Positions 37,926 to 45,141 of a stretch of 48,979 nt of DNA are shown here, in pieces; the first letter of the stretch is position 1, and each line of letters opens with the position of its first letter. Location: positions 1-48,979 of the IMG/VR virus record IMGVR_UViG_3300002228_000021, one strand, 5' to 3'. Position numbers and translations under genes: made by a program. The stretch comes from a virus. Below the pieces are notes generated by a model, which saw only the letters and a list, made by a program, of their open reading frames with translations, made no database searches and had not been told where the DNA came from.

Positions 37926-38775
37926 CGCATTACGACATATAATGGATAACGGCCGAGATCGCCAAAACCGAACAGGCATCCCGGCGCGCACGGTGTTTGG
38001 ACACCAGATGCGCTTCAACCTAAAAGAAGGCTTCCCTGCAACCACGACAAAGAAGCTTGCATGGAAGAGCGTGGTGAGTGAGCTACTCTGGATGCTTGAA
38101 GGCAGCACCGACGAACGGCGCCTTGCTGAGATCCACTATGGCAAACCACGCGAAGAACTCGTTGGCAAGACCACTATCTGGACGGCAAATGCCGACGAAC
38201 AAGGACGCAATCTCGGTTATCCAAACACGGATACGATCAAAGAACTTGGTCCTGTTTACGGACATCAATGGCGTCATTGGGATGCGAAGCTAGGATGGGT
38301 CGATCAGATCAACAAGCTGCTAGATCAGCTTGAGTTCTCCCCAGAGAGCCGGAGGCACATAGTCTCTGCATGGAACCCTGACATGGTTGATATCATGGCA
38401 CTTCCTCCATGTCATTGTCTTTTCCAGTTCCATGTGATTGACAATGAGATCTCATGCCAGCTCTATCAACGCTCTTGCGACATGTTCCTTGGAGTTCCAT
38501 TCAACATCGCAAGCTATAGCCTGCTGACGCATATCATCGCTCAGTTGGCCGGGATGGAAGTTGGTGAGTTCATCTGGGACGGCGGTGATGTCCATATCTA
38601 TCACAATCATTTCGAAGCAGTCGAAGAACAGCTCAAGAGAGAACCTCGTCCGCTACCAAAGCTAATCATGCCTGCGTTTGAGACTCTCGAAGATGTGGTT
38701 GCACTCACTCCGGCAGATTTCGTGCTTGAGGGTTATGATCCACATCCACCGATCAAAGCAGAGATGGCAGTCTGA
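37909..38775 (+). CDS. thyA: thymidylate synthase (ThyA)
   Basis: 288 aa, full length. Features: DRQNRTGIPARTVFGHQMRF (phosphate-binding arginine), ELLWMLEGSTDERRL, GPVYGHQWRHW, catalytic Cys168 in LPPCHCLFQF, the second arginine set YQRSCDMFLGVPFNIASYSL, and the C-terminal closing residue V. It converts dUMP and methylene-THF to dTMP and DHF, and pairs with the DHFR and dCMP deaminase encoded on either side. Confidence 0.97.
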   Translation: MDTYLNALRHIMDNGRDRQNRTGIPARTVFGHQMRFNLKEGFPATTTKKLAWKSVVSELLWMLEGSTDERRLAEIHYGKPREELVGKTTIWTANADEQGRNLGYPNTDTIKELGPVYGHQWRHWDAKLGWVDQINKLLDQLEFSPESRRHIVSAWNPDMVDIMALPPCHCLFQFHVIDNEISCQLYQRSCDMFLGVPFNIASYSLLTHIIAQLAGMEVGEFIWDGGDVHIYHNHFEAVEEQLKREPRPLPKLIMPAFETLEDVVALTPADFVLEGYDPHPPIKAEMAV

Positions 38776-39200
38776 TGAAGACTAAGTTCAAGGAGGCCTT
38801 CATGGATGTCGCTGTGAGATTTAGTGAGCTGTCTCATGGACGACGACTGAAGGTTGGCTGCATCATCGTCAAAGATAATCGCATAATCTCAATAGGTTAC
38901 AATGGGATGCCCGAAGGCTTTCCTAATGACTGCGAAGACGAGATAATCAAAGACGGAGAGGTTGAATTGGTTACCAAGCCCGAAGTCTTGCATGCCGAAA
39001 TGAACGCTCTAATGAAGTTAGCAAAGTCTGCAGAAAGCGGTGATAGAGCAACGATGTTCATAACACATCAGCCTTGCCTAGATTGTGCTAAGTTGATCCA
39101 CCAATCCGGCATAACAGAAGTTTACTACCGTCATCCTTATCGAACGAATGAAGGTATTGAATTCTTAAGTAAATGTCGCATACGACAAGGAAGAGTGTAG
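38775..39200 (+). CDS. deoxycytidylate (dCMP) deaminase
   Basis: 141 aa. Zinc site H73-A-E75 in VLHAEMNAL and C101-x2-C104 in HQPCLDCAKL; E75 is the proton shuttle. It deaminates dCMP to dUMP, the substrate of ThyA. ATG overlaps the ThyA stop (TGATG). The usual dCTP-regulatory insertions are short, so allosteric control may be reduced. The stop codon lies inside the hairpin shared with convergent phoH. Confidence 0.92.
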   Translation: MKTKFKEAFMDVAVRFSELSHGRRLKVGCIIVKDNRIISIGYNGMPEGFPNDCEDEIIKDGEVELVTKPEVLHAEMNALMKLAKSAESGDRATMFITHQPCLDCAKLIHQSGITEVYYRHPYRTNEGIEFLSKCRIRQGRV

Positions 39201-39220
39201 GGGAACTAAGTCCCCTACAC
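39195..39220. terminator. shared hairpin between convergent dCMP deaminase and phoH genes
   Basis: Perfect 10-bp stem, 39195-39204 with 39211-39220, loop of 6. It begins within the deaminase stop region and ends 2 nt before the phoH stop, and can serve both strands. No U-run. Confidence 0.6.
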
Positions 39221-39222
39221 CA

Positions 39223-39933
39223 TCAATCTCCGTATATGTCTAGCACTTCGGCAACTGCGTCGTGCCTCTCAATATCATTCTCTGTGAACTTGACTATGTC
39301 GATATGCTCTGTATGACGTCGGTTCATCAGGTTCATGAAGTGCATGAGTCCATTGTCAGACATCCTATCAGCCTGGGCTAGGTCACCAGTGACAGCCATC
39401 TCTGACCCCTCACCGATCCTCGTTAGCAACATCTTCATCTGATTTTGGGTTGCGTTCTGCATCTCATCCGCGATGATATACGCATCTTTGAAAGTACGTC
39501 CTCGCATGAAAGCGAGTGGTGCGATCTCTAGAACACCCTCTCGGAGCATTCCTTCGATTTCACTCGCGGTAAAGTAATCCCGAAGCACGTCAAAAATTGG
39601 ACGTGTCCACGGAGCCATTTTCTGCTCAAGTGTTCCAGGTAAGAAACCAATATCCTCGTCCGCGCTATGCGCTGGACGTGTCACGATGATTTTGTCAATC
39701 TCACGGTCCTTGAACTTCTTGATCGCTGCTAGTACGGCCAGCATGGTCTTACCGGTACCTGCTGGTCCGATTCCAAAGACGATACTACTTTCTGGATCAA
39801 GGAGCCTGAGGACATAGTCTTCCTGGTGTTTGCTTCTAGGTATGATCTTGACCTCTTTCTTGCGTTCAAAATCTACATTCACCACGTTTGAGAACTGACC
39901 GTTGCTACGACCAGTCTTCCTCTTTGCACCCAT
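39223..39933 (-). CDS. phoH: PhoH-like ATPase
   Basis: 236 aa from ATG 39933, which has AAGGAGGAAA upstream; the longer frame to 39981 would read through the leader hairpin. Walker A GPAGTGKT at 56-63; Walker B DAYIIADEMQNA; SAVTGDL-like sensor (EMAVTGDLAQAD). PhoH is an ATPase with helicase/RNase-like relatives, very common in aquatic phages; induction by phosphate limitation is known only for some hosts, and no pho box is visible here. It is transcribed against its neighbours from a late-like box and a leader that starts with a strong hairpin. Confidence 0.92.
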   Translation of the reverse strand: MGAKRKTGRSNGQFSNVVNVDFERKKEVKIIPRSKHQEDYVLRLLDPESSIVFGIGPAGTGKTMLAVLAAIKKFKDREIDKIIVTRPAHSADEDIGFLPGTLEQKMAPWTRPIFDVLRDYFTASEIEGMLREGVLEIAPLAFMRGRTFKDAYIIADEMQNATQNQMKMLLTRIGEGSEMAVTGDLAQADRMSDNGLMHFMNLMNRRHTEHIDIVKFTENDIERHDAVAEVLDIYGD

Positions 39934-39955
39934 ATATTTCCTCCTTATGGAAACA

Positions 39956-39992
39956 CAGGGCAGGACGATCCTGCCCTGCAATCATATTTACC
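39956..39992 (-). promoter_or_regulatory. phoH late-like box GGTAAATA plus 5'-terminal hairpin
   Basis: On the minus strand GGTAAATA (39992-39985) predicts a start near 39979. A perfect 10-bp hairpin (39978-39969/39965-39956, 3-nt loop) then forms the very 5' end of the mRNA, a layout that protects transcripts from 5'-dependent decay. The ribosome site follows. Confidence 0.5.
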
Positions 39993-40035
39993 GACCCTAT
40001 CATTTTGAAAAGCTAGAGTTTATAAGACGGCGGAC

Positions 40036-40043
40036 GATAAATA
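40036..40043 (+). promoter_or_regulatory. late-type box GATAAATA, near-leaderless
   Basis: Seven bases separate the box from ATG 40051, predicting a leader of about 2 nt. No Shine-Dalgarno. Confidence 0.55.
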
Positions 40044-40050
40044 CAGTACG

Positions 40051-40599
40051 ATGAAAGACATACTCGACATACTCAAGAATATTGAAACGATCACAGAAAC
40101 TCCGAACGCTTTTGAGGTCCTAAAGGATTTTGAGCGTGTCTTGGATGAACTAGACCTATACGTTTACGCTAACTGGGAAGATGGCGAGCTTGCGATGGGC
40201 CCGAAGATTGATCGCTATTGGGTCACATGTGGATTCATGTGGCCACGAAACAAGATGCCAGATCCAATGGGCGGAAAGCGTCTCCTGGATTATGACTGCA
40301 AGGTCCGGTATAAGAAGGAATCATTGATGGTTCCTCGGCAGATTGAGTCTCCAGACGACATTCGCCCTGGTACAAAGAAGGGCAAGCTAGATCGCGAGGA
40401 TGTATGGATCGTTGAGATCGAGATGCCAAAGAAACTCATGAAAGACATCTACGGTGGACACAAGGCAGAACTTGACCAGGGCATGCCGGGCATTAACAAG
40501 CCACCGCCTGTACCACAAGAAGCCGACATGGAAGCCGAATCAACACCTGACGTAGGTGGCGATGGAGGTGGTGATCAGAATGCCGGAGGCGGTCTATAA
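40051..40599 (+). CDS. conserved-type structural-region protein (182 aa)
   Basis: A folded N-terminal domain of about 135 residues (LKDFERVLDELDLYVYANWEDG; CGFMWPRNKMPDPMGGKRLL; REDVWIVEIEMPKKLMKDIY) and a disordered Pro/Gly-rich tail ending GGDGGGDQNAGGGL. It resembles conserved hypothetical proteins in the virion gene regions of T4-like aquatic phages. The stop overlaps the next ATG (TAATG); both should be made together, late. Confidence 0.65.
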   Translation: MKDILDILKNIETITETPNAFEVLKDFERVLDELDLYVYANWEDGELAMGPKIDRYWVTCGFMWPRNKMPDPMGGKRLLDYDCKVRYKKESLMVPRQIESPDDIRPGTKKGKLDREDVWIVEIEMPKKLMKDIYGGHKAELDQGMPGINKPPPVPQEADMEAESTPDVGGDGGGDQNAGGGL

Positions 40600-41312
40600 T
40601 GGGATTGAACGCAGGCGATCTCCGAAACCTAGTACATGATGTCTTTGAGGTTGACAACTATCGTTCAAAGATGGGCGATGACCGAGACATCATTACAGTC
40701 AGCTTTGTCGTAAATGATCGAGAGCCGGCCAATGATCTCGTGCAATTCATTGAGTCAGGATACGATTTCGTTCTGGATGCTGATGCTACCGAAGGTGAGC
40801 TAGAGAACGCGAAATATCGTGTGTTTGTTGAATTCCAGCGAGATCGCAAAGCTATTGAAAACATCAGTGAGCTACTTGACGGTGTGAGCAAGCTAGCGGA
40901 CATCGAGAAATGGCGTTTTCGATACCATAAGCAATTCCGTGGACATGAGGCTACCGTAGAGAATCTCGAAGGAGAGATCCCTATTGATCCAGATTCTTAT
41001 GACCTTGTCGTGAAAGAATCGAACCTAAACAACTATAAGCATTTCTTCAATCGTTCGTTTGTTGATAGTGTTGAGCTAATGGATGACATCCTAACCATCC
41101 GAAAGATCTATTCGCAGCCGGTGCAGTTCAAGGTGCTAGACTTTGGAGACGCAGTCGCAATGAACGAAACGATCACCGAAACGATCAACTTCAATGACTG
41201 GGCCGAAATCATCTTCCTTACCAAGTATATCGGCGATTATAACATCACTAAATACGGATCAAAGCTCGTCATCGAAAATGGCGATAAGAGTCTCATAGTA
41301 AAACGACTCTAA
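40599..41312 (+). CDS. conserved-type structural-region protein (237 aa)
   Basis: Mixed alpha/beta protein with several acidic stretches (DLVQFIESGYDFVLDADATE; NLEGEIPIDPDSYDLVVKES) and a closing GDYNITKYGSKLVIENGDKS. No enzyme motif. It is coupled to the previous gene and precedes the lysis cassette. Possibly baseplate or head-completion related, but I do not recognise it. A small hairpin with AGAGTC/GACTCT stems covers its stop. Confidence 0.6.
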   Translation: MGLNAGDLRNLVHDVFEVDNYRSKMGDDRDIITVSFVVNDREPANDLVQFIESGYDFVLDADATEGELENAKYRVFVEFQRDRKAIENISELLDGVSKLADIEKWRFRYHKQFRGHEATVENLEGEIPIDPDSYDLVVKESNLNNYKHFFNRSFVDSVELMDDILTIRKIYSQPVQFKVLDFGDAVAMNETITETINFNDWAEIIFLTKYIGDYNITKYGSKLVIENGDKSLIVKRL

Positions 41313-41328
41313 AAGATAGGAACGAAAC

Positions 41329-42168
41329 ATGATCTTTACATTCAATTTTTCTAGGGATCACGTGCGGGCTCTCCTTCCGAGCAATCCAGATCCTGATGGT
41401 TGGTACGACGCAATGATCGAAGTCTTGCCGCTCTGGGATATCAACACCCCAGAACGTGTAGCAGGATTCATTGCACAGACGGCACACGAGAGCGGAGAAT
41501 ATCGCCGCCTAAGTGAGAACCTTAACTACTCTGCGTCGCGCTTGAACGTAGTTTTTCCAAAATATTTCCAAAGGGCCGGGCGTGATGCCAACGCATATCA
41601 TCGTCAGCCAGAGAAGATCGCCAACGTGGTTTATGCTAATAGGATGGGCAACGGCAACACCGCAAGCGGCGACGGCTGGAAGTTCCGTGGACGCGGAATC
41701 ATGCAGCTGACTGGCAAGAACAATTACTCCGCTTTTGCTCGTGTCATGGACATGAGCCTAGACGAGGTCGTTGATTATGTTGAGACCAAGAAGGGTGCAG
41801 TTGACTCAGCTTGCTGGTTCTGGGATTCACGCAATCTAAATCGTGAAGCAGATGAGCTAGACATCGTAGAAATGACACGACTCATCAACGGCGGTACGCA
41901 TGGTCTAGATGATCGCGAGCGCCGGTGGCGTCATGCTCTCCAGCTTTTTACGGATGGAGTGCCAACAAGGGAGAACGTGCAACACCGGACGGTGAAGCGT
42001 GGCTCCCGGGGCCAGACGGTCCGCGCCGTCCAGGAAGCACTCGGTCTAAAAGCAGATGGAATCTTTGGCCCTGGAACAGAACTCGCGGTAGTGAATTGGC
42101 AGATCAAGAACGGCTTGAAGGGGGACGGAATAGTCGGTCCTCGTACATTGAGGGCAATGCTAGGATGA
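41329..42168 (+). CDS. endolysin: GH19 chitinase-type muramidase with peptidoglycan-binding domain
   Basis: 279 aa. The GH19 lysozyme/chitinase domain occupies about residues 1-200: FIAQTAHESGEYRRLSENLN with catalytic-acid candidate E54 and base candidate E63, WKFRGRGIMQLTGKNNY, and LINGGTHGLDDRERRWRHAL. A C-terminal PG_binding_1 domain follows (VKRGSRGQTVRAVQEALGLK ... DGIFGPGT ... DGIVGPRTL). It cleaves peptidoglycan glycan strands at lysis. No signal peptide, so it needs a holin. The spanin-type gene overlaps its stop. Confidence 0.92.
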   Translation: MIFTFNFSRDHVRALLPSNPDPDGWYDAMIEVLPLWDINTPERVAGFIAQTAHESGEYRRLSENLNYSASRLNVVFPKYFQRAGRDANAYHRQPEKIANVVYANRMGNGNTASGDGWKFRGRGIMQLTGKNNYSAFARVMDMSLDEVVDYVETKKGAVDSACWFWDSRNLNREADELDIVEMTRLINGGTHGLDDRERRWRHALQLFTDGVPTRENVQHRTVKRGSRGQTVRAVQEALGLKADGIFGPGTELAVVNWQIKNGLKGDGIVGPRTLRAMLG

Positions 42169-42635
42169 TTCCAGGACTCAGCTCATTGAAGATCGTTGGA
42201 GTCATGTTGATAATAATGGCCGTGATGGTTGGCGGATTCTACTGGTACTACAAGGATTCACAAGACACGATTGCTACGCTGAATGAAAACAATGCCAAGT
42301 TGGAGACGGCAGTAAGTATAAACGAAGAGACGATCTCCACCTTACAGGCTGACCAGCAGCGTATCACGGATGAATTGAGACGTGTGAATGCTGAGTTCCA
42401 GGAGATCCGCGCCCAGAATGCAGAACTGCGTGACAGGCTGTCAAAACATGACATCGGCACGCTCGGAAATGCAAAACCCGGACTGGTGGAGCGGGTGATC
42501 AACAACGCCAGCGACAAGGCAGCAAGATGCCTTGAACTGCTCAGTGGTGCACCACTGACAGATAAAGAAAGGAATGCAGACAGTGCTAGATCCTTTAACA
42601 GCGAGTGCCCGTGGCTATGGGAAGGTAATAGATGA
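42165..42635 (+). CDS. Rz-like inner-membrane spanin
   Basis: 156 aa from ATG 42165 (ATGA-type overlap with the endolysin gene); the longer frame from 41925 is an artefact over the endolysin. One N-terminal membrane helix (IVGVMLIIMAVMVGGFYWYY), then a long periplasmic coiled coil (TLNENNAKLETAVSINEETI and on) and a Cys-bearing C-terminus ECPWLWEGNR. This is the topology of i-spanins, which pair with an outer-membrane lipoprotein to fuse the membranes at the end of lysis. Its 3' end is part of an imperfect repeat flanking the inserted GIY-YIG gene, so the last residues may have been changed. Confidence 0.8.
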   Translation: MIPGLSSLKIVGVMLIIMAVMVGGFYWYYKDSQDTIATLNENNAKLETAVSINEETISTLQADQQRITDELRRVNAEFQEIRAQNAELRDRLSKHDIGTLGNAKPGLVERVINNASDKAARCLELLSGAPLTDKERNADSARSFNSECPWLWEGNR

Positions 42636-43352
42636 TATACCTTTACGTAAAGACACATAAAAAAACAGGCCTTAAGTACCTTGGTAAAACAACAGCAAAA
42701 GATCCTTATGCTTATAAAGGTTCCGGAAAACATTGGACGGCAAATATCAAAAAGCACGGCTATGACGTTGAAACAAAGATATTACTGAAAACCAATTCCG
42801 AAAAAGAACTCAAAGAAGCAGGACTTCATTATAGTAAAAAATGGAATATAGTTAAATCAAAGGAATGGGCTAATTTAACTGAAGAAACCGGAAACGGTAT
42901 TGGTTCGGATTTCTCAAAAAGATTACAAAAGAAAAGAATCAAAGACGGCACGCATCATTGGCTTAATGGATCTAAGACTCGAGAAAAGAATCTTCAAAAA
43001 TCTAAAGAAGGTACACATCCTTTCTTAGGTGGAAAATATGTTAAAGAAAATAATGAACGTATGCTCATCGACGGTACCCATCCGTTCTTAAACAAAGAAA
43101 AGATCAAGAATAATCGAAGACGTGTTAGTGAAACCCAAAAGAAGCTTGCTAAAGAAGGTAAACATAACTTCAAAGGAAAATTACCTGTTATTAATAAGGA
43201 AGGTAGAACATCTATTATTACCAAAGAAGCTTATTTAAAAAATCAAATTGGTAAACCTAGTGATTGGAATTATGTTTCGACTTCATCTAAAGAAGCAAGG
43301 AATCGTAGATTATGTCAAGAATAATAAATGCCCTTGGCTGTGGCCTGGTAAT
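42606..43352 (+). repeat. imperfect 24-bp direct repeats flanking the GIY-YIG gene (42606-42629 and 43329-43352)
   Basis: TGCCCgTGGCTaTGG...GGTAAT occurs at the end of the Rz-like gene and again just inside the Rz1-like gene; 19 of 24 bases agree. The repeats bracket the homing endonuclease gene and may mark its insertion site or the co-conversion tract. Confidence 0.55.
42632..43324 (+). CDS. GIY-YIG homing endonuclease
   Basis: 230 aa. The catalytic domain is at the N-terminus: YLYVKTHKKTGLKYLGKTTA (the GIY...YIG equivalents are LYV and YLG), YKGSGKHW, and the glutamate helix KELKEAGLHYSKKW. A DNA-recognition tail follows with four short repeats of the type DGTHPFL (near 108, 129, 148 and 173) and a helix-turn-helix-like end EAYLKNQIGKPSDWNYVS. 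It is much more AT-rich than both neighbours, sits between the two spanin genes, and overlaps both (4 nt and 13 nt). A mobile free-standing homing gene. Confidence 0.88.
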   Translation: MIYLYVKTHKKTGLKYLGKTTAKDPYAYKGSGKHWTANIKKHGYDVETKILLKTNSEKELKEAGLHYSKKWNIVKSKEWANLTEETGNGIGSDFSKRLQKKRIKDGTHHWLNGSKTREKNLQKSKEGTHPFLGGKYVKENNERMLIDGTHPFLNKEKIKNNRRRVSETQKKLAKEGKHNFKGKLPVINKEGRTSIITKEAYLKNQIGKPSDWNYVSTSSKEARNRRLCQE

Positions 43353-43758
43353 CCTGGCTCTAGCAGGTTGCGCTAATCCTTGCAAGCTAGAGATCTCAGC
43401 GAAGCCGGTTGAGCGCCCAGAGCTCGTATTACCATCTGCAGATCAACTCAACATGCGAGATGTGCAATGGGTCGTGATCACTCCTGAGAACTACGAAGAA
43501 GTTTTCGCACGCCTCAAGGGCGAAAACAAAGACCTTGTGCTGTTCGGTCTCACGGATGAAGGTTACGAACGACTAGCACTTAATCTCAGCGATGTGCGTG
43601 CTTATATCCAGCAGCAGCGCACGATCATAGCTGCCTACGAGCGTTACTACAAGCAAGCAGAGCAGGCACTCGACGATGCACAGAGTAACGCATCAGACGT
43701 CAATCGTCAAGTACAAGAAGAAAACGGAAGCTTCTGGAACAAGATCAAGCCCTTCTGA
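43312..43758 (+). CDS. Rz1-like outer-membrane spanin lipoprotein
   Basis: 148 aa with a signal peptide and lipobox LAGC (Cys20) and a helical periplasmic region (VRAYIQQQRTIIAAYERYYK) that could pair with the coiled coil of the Rz-like protein. The start lies inside the end of the homing gene, so the original start may have been replaced on insertion; an internal ATA-ATA-AAT-GCC context offers no better one. It is longer than typical Rz1 proteins. The stop overlaps a late promoter box. Confidence 0.75.
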   Translation: MSRIINALGCGLVILALAGCANPCKLEISAKPVERPELVLPSADQLNMRDVQWVVITPENYEEVFARLKGENKDLVLFGLTDEGYERLALNLSDVRAYIQQQRTIIAAYERYYKQAEQALDDAQSNASDVNRQVQEENGSFWNKIKPF

Positions 43759-43764
43759 TAAATA
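43757..43764 (+). promoter_or_regulatory. late-type box GATAAATA before the holin candidate
   Basis: Overlaps the stop of the Rz1-like gene. ATG 43784 has a strong GAGGGAGGG ribosome site. Confidence 0.6.
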
Positions 43765-43783
43765 TGATTAGAGGGAGGGTTCG

Positions 43784-44230
43784 ATGCCTAGGAGAAAACC
43801 AGAGGATGTCGAGCCGTACGAAGAGCCGACGCCGCGCAGGCGTCCGCGTCCAAGGGCCGACACCACGCCTGAAACTATCGTCTACGAAGATCACGATTAC
43901 GACGCAGGCGTCGTGGTTGAGATGGACGAACAAGGAGTTACCAAGAAAGTCAAGCTAGACCTTGAGGTAGATACCTCTGTCAAGGATCTCGGTGTCAATC
44001 CTTTCAAGAACATCATACATCTTGCGCGTGCAGTTGATTCATGGCGCATATTTCCTCGTATCTTCATCTCCGTTTACATCTACCTATTGTACGAAGTCGT
44101 GCTATGGGCCATGGAAGTAGAGAATTTATCTCTTGAACAATCTGGATTAGTGTCTATAATAGTAGGTGCAGGCGCCGCCTGGTTCGGTCTTTACGTCGGC
44201 TCTGGAAGACGTAAGAACCCAGACGAATAA
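43784..44230 (+). CDS. holin candidate with two membrane segments
   Basis: 148 aa. A basic, Pro/Arg-rich N-terminus (residues 1-25), an acidic linker, then two hydrophobic segments (about 90-110, FPRIFISVYIYLLYEVVLWA; about 122-142, GLVSIIVGAGAAWFGLYVG) and a short basic tail RRKNPDE. The last segment resembles the conserved end of phage proteins often annotated as holins in T4-like aquatic phages. The position directly after endolysin and spanins supports it. The long N-terminal extension is unusual and might gate lysis timing. Confidence 0.65.
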   Translation: MPRRKPEDVEPYEEPTPRRRPRPRADTTPETIVYEDHDYDAGVVVEMDEQGVTKKVKLDLEVDTSVKDLGVNPFKNIIHLARAVDSWRIFPRIFISVYIYLLYEVVLWAMEVENLSLEQSGLVSIIVGAGAAWFGLYVGSGRRKNPDE

Positions 44231-44238
44231 GTAGCTAC

Positions 44239-45087
44239 ATGGACCATTACAAGACACTCGGAGTCTCGAAATCGGCCACGCAAGATGAGATCAAAGCAGC
44301 ATTCCGGAAACTAGCAGCTAAACATCATCCTGATGCCGGTGGCAATGAGGCAAAATTCAAGGAAATCGGCGAAGCTTACGATACGCTCAAAGATCCAAAA
44401 AAGAGAGCGGAGTACGACAACCCAAACCCTTTTGGTGGTGGTATAGGTGGTGGGCACCGTGGTGGCTTCCATTATGACATCTATACCCGCACCGTCAACA
44501 TAGACGATCTCTTTGCAGAGATGATGCGCGGCGCCGGAGGAGCACGTGGTCATGCCATGCGCAACCCCGACATAACCATCGCAGCAAGCATCAGCCTTGC
44601 AGAAGCAATAGAAGGCAAGGAACTGATTGCTAACTATCGCCTACGGACGGGTCGCACAGAGACAGTGAACATCCGGATACCACCTGGTGTGCATGAGAAC
44701 ACGACCATGCGTTACCCTGGTCTCGGAGATGAAGGAATACAAGGAGCGCAACGTGGTGACCTCTTCGTCAAGGTGGTCATCACACCAGAGCGCAACTGGG
44801 AGAGACAAGGAGACGACTTGATCACTTCAATCAACGTCGATGCTCTTGACATGATAACCGGGTGTGATGCTTACGTCACTACCCTTGAAAAGAAAAACGT
44901 GAAGATCAAGATACCTGTTGGTACCAAATCAGGCACTCTTTTTGGTGTGACCGGCCATGGCATGCCAAACGTAAATAATCAAGTACGAGGAAGATTGTTG
45001 GTTCGTGTCAATGCAGACATTCCAAAGATACAATCAACCGAGCTGCTTGAAAAATTACGTGCGCTTAAAGAAGAGTTAAGTCATTGA
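44239..45087 (+). CDS. dnaJ: DnaJ-family co-chaperone, CbpA type
   Basis: 282 aa. J-domain at 1-65 with H30-P31-D32 (AKHHPDAGG), then a Gly-rich linker (FGGGIGGGHRGGF) and the beta-sandwich substrate domains (ETVNIRIPPGVHENTTMRYP; GDLLVRVNADIP-type end). There is no cysteine zinc-finger region, as in CbpA-like proteins. It would stimulate host DnaK to help fold or disassemble phage proteins. Follows the holin candidate by 8 nt. Confidence 0.9.
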   Translation: MDHYKTLGVSKSATQDEIKAAFRKLAAKHHPDAGGNEAKFKEIGEAYDTLKDPKKRAEYDNPNPFGGGIGGGHRGGFHYDIYTRTVNIDDLFAEMMRGAGGARGHAMRNPDITIAASISLAEAIEGKELIANYRLRTGRTETVNIRIPPGVHENTTMRYPGLGDEGIQGAQRGDLFVKVVITPERNWERQGDDLITSINVDALDMITGCDAYVTTLEKKNVKIKIPVGTKSGTLFGVTGHGMPNVNNQVRGRLLVRVNADIPKIQSTELLEKLRALKEELSH

Positions 45088-45112
45088 CTTTACTGAGATC
45101 TTCACGTAAAAT
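45084..45112 (+). promoter_or_regulatory. sigma70-like promoter of clpA
   Basis: TTGACT 45084-45089 overlaps the dnaJ stop; 17 bp; TAAAAT 45107-45112. Predicted start is about 45119; AAAGGAG stands 8 nt before ATG 45142. Confidence 0.7.
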
Positions 45113-45141
45113 AAGTGCAACAATAACAAAGGAGTGCCTCC

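Noticed and set aside
41925-42164. Long N-terminal extension of the Rz-like frame
   Set aside because: It overlaps the endolysin's peptidoglycan-binding domain out of frame and would bury the N-terminal membrane anchor; ATG 42165 gives a normal spanin.
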